A DNA stretch of 12,643 nt, from the NCBI GenBank assembly GCA_014885115.2, contig WKLE02002598.1, positions 1 through 12,643 of the forward strand. Reading direction: 5' to 3'. Below, piece after piece: positions 8,664 through 12,643 of the stretch (the stretch's first letter is position 1; each line of letters begins with the position of its first letter). The notes below the pieces were generated by a model that saw only the letters and a program-made list of their open reading frames with translations, ran no database searches and had not been told where the DNA came from. This DNA comes from Asterionellopsis glacialis (Eukaryota > Bacillariophyta > Plagiogrammaphyceae > Rhaphoneidales > Asterionellopsidaceae). The translations under genes and the position numbers were made by a program.

Positions 8664-11600
8664 TTAGTAATCGGCTTCCTCCTCTTCATCGTATTGGTGT
8701 CGTTGCTGTTGCTGCAATTTTTTAGCCTCTCTAGCTTTCCTTCGAAGTTCAGCCATTTCAAATAATGATAACACAGGTGGAACACATCCACAATCACATC
8801 GTTGCCCATGGCTTGTGGGATTATCCGTGGGTACTTCTCCTTTTACTGGAGATGTTTGTGGTAAAAAGAGTCCCATAGGTGGGGATGGTAGTATTGGTGG
8901 AGGTGGTCCTAGACCATCGCCATTGATAACTCCACAAAGAGGAATATCGGAATCACTCATTGTCTCATTATCTGGTAGTATTGGTGGCGGAGGTGGTCCT
9001 AAACCATCACCATTGATAACCCCACAAAGAGGAACATCAGAATCACCCATTGTCTCATTATCTGGGGTCTTTACTGCCGCTGCGTCTGCTTCATCATAAT
9101 CATGATAAGAAGTATATTTCTTAGTGTTGCTGCTTGTTCCTTGGGCTTCCTTTTCAGTGTCCTTGTGTTTATCACTTGATTCTTCGAGTGGTCCTTCTTT
9201 TTTATCGTCGTCGTCATCCAGTTCGCCTTTTTTGAAACTTAAACGTGTTCCAATAGCAATATGATCACTAGGCCAAATATTACTTGGCAATAAATGACCA
9301 TTTTGTACGCGACTTTTGTTTAGTTTTTTAAAGGATGTAGGGACATTCAAAATTTCTGATTGTGTGAAGTGAGTTGTATCAAATAAAATATAATCCAAAG
9401 TATCCACAAAATCTTTGGAGTGTTTTTCATATTTCGTAGGCAGACCAGATCCCCAATCAAACAAGGACCATGGATGGAACATGTGAGTCAATAACTTCAG
9501 ATTCGTTCTTTGGTCACCAAAACTATTTACAACACAGACACACACGTACCTCTTGTTACATTTGTAAATGGTAACTGCTCACCAATAATCTTTCCACTCT
9601 CGTCTTTTGCAGCATAGGCACTTTGTAAGGAAAAGTCATGTCGTAGTGTTTCATCCTTCAACCAATCCATAACATCTAAATGCTCCATACCACCAACATT
9701 ATCTGCTATTGATCCATCACCACCACTAGCAGCTGCTACTTCAGCAGCTTCGGCAGCTTTTGTTCGTTCGTCTAAACCCTTTTGACGTTGTTCGGATACA
9801 TTGACATATTCAAACATACCTAACGTAGAGTCCTCATCGCCATCTACCAAGGGTACACCACCACGTAAACATTGTTCAAATAATTTTGTAGCTTGGAGTT
9901 TGACACGTGATGCGGATGAACTGGGTTTGTCACACCACCAGTATCCTTGTCCACATCCATTACACGCATATACATTAGCTATCGTTGCACTTAGGCCAGG
10001 CGGTGCTTGATGGTCGGCAAATATTCGTCGTTTCTCTTCCATGTCATGTACGTCTTTAATTTCACCATTGCATACTACACAACGACTTAAAAAAAGTTGA
10101 GGTTGCAATGACACACCATGTGTCAGTAACAAATTCACTAAAGATACTTCCAAATCTTGTGTCCGTTGAGGAGTAATTAAATAAGCGCCCGGTGGACAAT
10201 CTTTTCGTAACAAAAGTTTCGATGAAGTTGTTAATAATGTACGTTTTTCTTGACGACACCGATCAAAAATAATCCTGTATTGTGCGTGCGTGGAGAGGGG
10301 GAAGTTAAACCAAGAGCGTATCGTTTGTTTGAGTAAAAAAAGCAAGGAAACATAGTGAAAGCAACCAACAATATACAACGCAGAAACTTCGAAACTTACA
10401 TATTAGCATGTTTCGTACGTTGGCGTTCTTCTTCATCTGTTTCGAGTGCAGCATCAATACCTAAAATACGCAACCAACGCGTAAATCTATTCAATGTAAA
10501 ATCTAACAAATAACGTACAGTCGGTTTGGACTGTGTTGGCGTTGATATTTGGGGTGTTGTTATCGTTCTTGTGTCATCAGTTGTTTGCAAATTAAGTTTT
10601 TCGTTGATCAATGTTGTTACATTCTCTACATCTTCATCGTTATTACCATTATTATTATCTGATAGGGTAGGTTTCGAAACATCGTCGTCGTCATCATCTC
10701 CTTGCTGTTGGATACTACTGTCGGTACTGAGAGTATGATTCGTACTATTAACATTAGTAGTAGAAACTTCATCCATAATAATTTGATCTTCTTGCTCATC
10801 TCTTGCTACAAGCTTGGTAGTAATAGTATCATTTTGATGAGGTATGAATTCATTGTCATCATAGCAATCATCGGGTGTATGTCCATACCAGGGTGCAACA
10901 CGTTTTGCATTGACACTACCCTTGGTTAAATAGGAATGAACAATACTTGTGGGTCTCGAATTAAAGTCACCACACAGGATAATAGGCAGTCGTTGGTTTG
11001 GTTTTTTATTCTTGTATTGAGATGCAAATTGGTGTAAACATTTCATTACATAATGAGCTTGACATAACTTGACATATTCATATCCAGGATGCCAATATAA
11101 ATGTGCATTACCTACAATAATGGTTTTACCCGTGGTATTGTGCCGTAGCATAACCATCAAGGCTGTATTACGACGTAAAAAGGATTGACGTAATCCCTGC
11201 AAGGAGGATTCATTCATCTTTTTTTTTCGCTTATTTTTTCGTTCTCCGTATTGCTGTGTTCCTTCGCCCCCCAAGGTAGCCAAGTCGTCTAATTGTATAA
11301 TTTTCGAATCTTGCAATGTCCAATGCTCTTTTTTCCAATAGATTGCACATGCATCTACGCGTCCACCACCACCACCTCCCTTGGTCGTAGGTGTTTGTAT
11401 TCCTTCATATTCAGGAGCAACATCACCATTACCATCATTGGTAGTAGTTTGTCGTCGCCGTAATATTTTATCGATATCATCTATGTCAACTTCTTGCAAA
11501 CATAATATTTGTATTTGTTCCACTGATATGAATTTTTTCAATATATTACATAGTAAATTACGTCTTTGAAAGGAATTGAAAATTGTAGATTGATACATTC

Positions 11601-11979
11601 TTGGCAATCCTGAATGGGACCGTTTTGACAAGTAAGATTCTGCCAATACATTCCATGATATGATGGATATCATGTCAGTATCATTATCATTCTTGTTGTT
11701 GGTGTTGGAATATGTGCTGCTGCTACTACTTGTTGACGCAGAAGATGATGATGTTAATGATTCTACTTCATCTTTATGGTCATTGTCATTTTGAAGATTG
11801 ATGTTTCCATCAATCAATAACTGACTACTACTACTAGGTTTCCATGTCAAGTTATCAACCCATGTACCAGCACCAGTGGCAGTAGAACCTTGCCGTATTG
11901 TGTTTGGTTTTCCTTTAGATTTCGATTTCTTCTTTTTATTATTTCGACCTTTACTCTTTTTTTTACAATGATATCCCAT
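8664..11979 (-). CDS. EEP (CCR4/Angel-like) nuclease with a Mut7-C RNase domain nested inside it, three exons
   Basis: Exons 11979-10400, 10274-9550 and 9412-8664 join in frame to 1,017 residues. The order is: a Lys-rich NLS-like tail (5-24); EEP first half with SWN (108-110), LQEVD (161-165), NAH (291-293) and GDFNS (337-341); an acidic Asn-rich linker; Mut7-C from VRYLLDFTLNRF (488) with RWLRILG (501-507) and RTLLTTSSKLL (538-548); its zinc ribbon CVVC (592-595) and CNGC (631-634) followed by YWW; an Ala-rich linker; EEP second half with FSLQSAY (741-747), LPFTNVT (761-767), LDYI (774-777) and SDH (817-819); and a Pro-rich duplicated tail. EEP proteins of the CCR4/Angel/nocturnin group are Mg-dependent deadenylases or phosphatases. 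Mut7-C is a PIN-like RNase module known from nematode MUT-7 and prokaryotic DUF82 proteins. All main EEP catalytic motifs are present, but only when both halves are joined. It is most likely an RNA-processing enzyme, nuclear or cytoplasmic. The domain calls are strong; the exact activity is unknown. Confidence 0.85.
8887..9063 (-). repeat. Tandem duplication (87 + 90 nt) in the nuclease C-terminal tail
   Basis: Copies at 8887-8973 and 8974-9063 differ by six substitutions and one inserted codon (81 of 87 aligned bases identical). Each encodes DNETM, PLCGVINGDGLG and a proline run, covering about residues 886-944. The high identity points to a recent duplication. Conservation of PLCGVINGDGLG in both copies may mean a short binding motif or simply too little time to diverge. 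Confidence 0.9.
9413..9549 (-). other. Intron 2 of the EEP/Mut7-C gene (137 nt)
   Basis: The donor is AGAG|GTACGTG and the acceptor CTCCAAAG|AT, phase 1 on both sides. Joining yields LPFTNVTR-DFVDTLDYI, matching the continuous family pattern FTN-x-T-x-x-F-x-x-x-LDYI. This homology fixes the junction despite the purine-rich AAAG acceptor. The upstream frame would otherwise stop within eight codons. Confidence 0.85.
10275..10399 (-). other. Intron 1 of the EEP/Mut7-C gene (125 nt)
   Basis: The donor is AATAT|GTAAGTTT and the acceptor, after a pyrimidine-rich stretch, is ACAATACAG. It is phase 2 on both sides and rebuilds an ATG (Met527) codon. It falls inside Mut7-C, between RWLRILGIDAALET and RTLLTTSSKLL, so both flanking exons are needed for that domain. 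Read-through stops two codons past the junction. Confidence 0.87.
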
Positions 11980-12643
11980 CTTGAATTGTCAGCTCGGAGC
12001 AATAAATCAATGATTCTACTTGTTTTTCTCTATCTCTTTGTTCCGCTTCTTTTTTCTCTCTCTGTTTTACCTATCTGCTTTTCAATTCGATAAAGGAGTG
12101 GTGTTCGACGAGCAGTCTCGTCCTAGTGGTAGTATCGATAGTGGCTGACTCTTCTCAACTTCAACTATCATCTGTACTCGTGAATGTGAATGAGTCAACA
12201 CAGTTTTTCTTGTTTCTTTTCATCAAAGGTACACGCTACTTTTTGGAACAAAACTTTTTCAAAAATTATACTTAATAAATAATAGTATTTTGTTTAAGAA
12301 TCAATATTTCATTCAAAAGAGAATTTAACTTGTACCTAAAGAGTATACTTTCTGCAACCACCAACCAACCATACAGGATTATTTTTTGGTGTCATCTTCT
12401 GATCGATCGCAGTCTGAAGTCCCTCTTACAACTGACAGACTCTGACGTAGAAACACGCACGACACGACTGCTTTCATGCTCCCAACAAGCGAAAGCTCGA
12501 ACGTTTGGAAGTGCATCGTTCCATGTCGTCACAACATGTCGGTCATCATCCATTGCGTTGTCAACATCATCGATCGATGTACCTCAGAAGAGTATATCCG
12601 TTTCTGTTTGACCTGCGATCCGAAGATACTATAGAGGGGATGT
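11980..12643. other. Upstream region of the nuclease gene and right edge
   Basis: The first 120 bases are strongly pyrimidine-rich on the + strand, so the nuclease leader is purine-rich. A TGAGTCA site lies at 12191-12197, with a related TGACTC at 12146-12151. Bases 12240-12330 are very AT-rich. No complete gene is supported; the last 120 bases may start a + strand gene. Confidence 0.45.
12523..12643 (+). CDS. Possible 5' end of a gene running off the right edge
   Basis: From ATG 12523 the frame stays open for 40 codons to the end of the window, with no stop back to TAG at 12448-12450. The partial product is His- and Arg-rich at first, then YLRRVYPFLFDLRSED. It matches no domain I know. Its orientation would continue the alternating gene arrangement, divergent from the nuclease gene. 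Forty open codons can occur by chance, so this is a weak call. A shorter overlapping ATG frame from 12476 closes before the edge. Confidence 0.22.
   Translation, partial: MSSQHVGHHPLRCQHHRSMYLRRVYPFLFDLRSEDTIEGM

Noticed and set aside
8815..9099. A Gly/Ser/Pro-rich + strand frame
   Set aside because: It is the antisense reading of the duplicated Pro/Gly module in the nuclease gene, and the repetition explains its openness.
8664..11979. Three separate genes (an N-terminal EEP protein, a zinc-ribbon protein and a short EEP-like protein)
   Set aside because: Strong GT-AG introns with matching phases join all three, and each piece alone holds only part of a domain. The joined junctions rebuild known motif order in both EEP and Mut7-C.
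12330..12611. A 93-codon + strand frame near the right edge
   Set aside because: No domain and low-complexity Ser/Thr content. It starts in an AT-rich stretch and closes before the edge, so it is weaker than the overlapping frame from 12523.
1..12643. A prokaryotic or viral defence system, CRISPR array, tRNA or rRNA
   Set aside because: No repeat-spacer pattern, cloverleaf or rRNA core was seen. The introns and eukaryotic domain families argue for nuclear eukaryotic DNA.

Overview
The window looks like nuclear DNA of a eukaryotic microbe, most likely a stramenopile alga and probably a diatom. That assignment is an inference. It rests on four points. The genes are compact, with few, short GT-AG introns (104 to about 190 nt). 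Gene spacing is tight (about 205-215 bp between converging genes). The proteins carry long Asn/Gln/Ser/Thr/His homopolymer inserts inside otherwise conserved domains. A+T is slightly above half. No bacterial operon, RNA gene, CRISPR array or intact transposon is visible.

Layout, left to right, with alternating strands (+ - + -): (1) 356-820 (+), a 154-residue ankyrin-repeat protein. (2) 6423-1037 (-), a three-exon gene for a roughly 1,700-residue homologue of WDR59/Sea3, the GATOR2 (SEACAT) subunit of the amino-acid-sensing TORC1 pathway; the N-terminal WD40 blades and the C-terminal zinc cluster are both clear. (3) 7325-8458 (+), a single-exon PP2C-type phosphatase with all recognisable metal-binding acidic motifs. 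(4) 11979-8664 (-), a three-exon gene for a 1,017-residue nuclease. At the right edge a + strand frame starting at 12523 runs open out of the window and may be the start of a fifth gene. Genes 1/2 and 3/4 converge; genes 2/3 diverge from a 0.9 kb spacer of mixed composition that holds hairpins, C-tracts and a GC-rich island.

The most unusual object is gene 4. Once its two introns are removed, one protein results in which a CCR4/Angel-type EEP (endonuclease/exonuclease/phosphatase) domain is cut in two by a complete Mut7-C domain (PIN-like RNase fold plus zinc ribbon). The first EEP half supplies SWN, LQEVD, NAH and GDFNS. The second half, after the insert, supplies LDYI and SDH. The active site can only form if both halves fold together around the insert, so this would be a nested two-nuclease protein. 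I do not know of a described family with this architecture.

The four confident genes share no obvious single pathway. GATOR2 and PP2C are signalling proteins and the EEP/Mut7-C protein is an RNA-decay or RNA-processing candidate, but ordinary eukaryotic gene order gives no reason to link them functionally.
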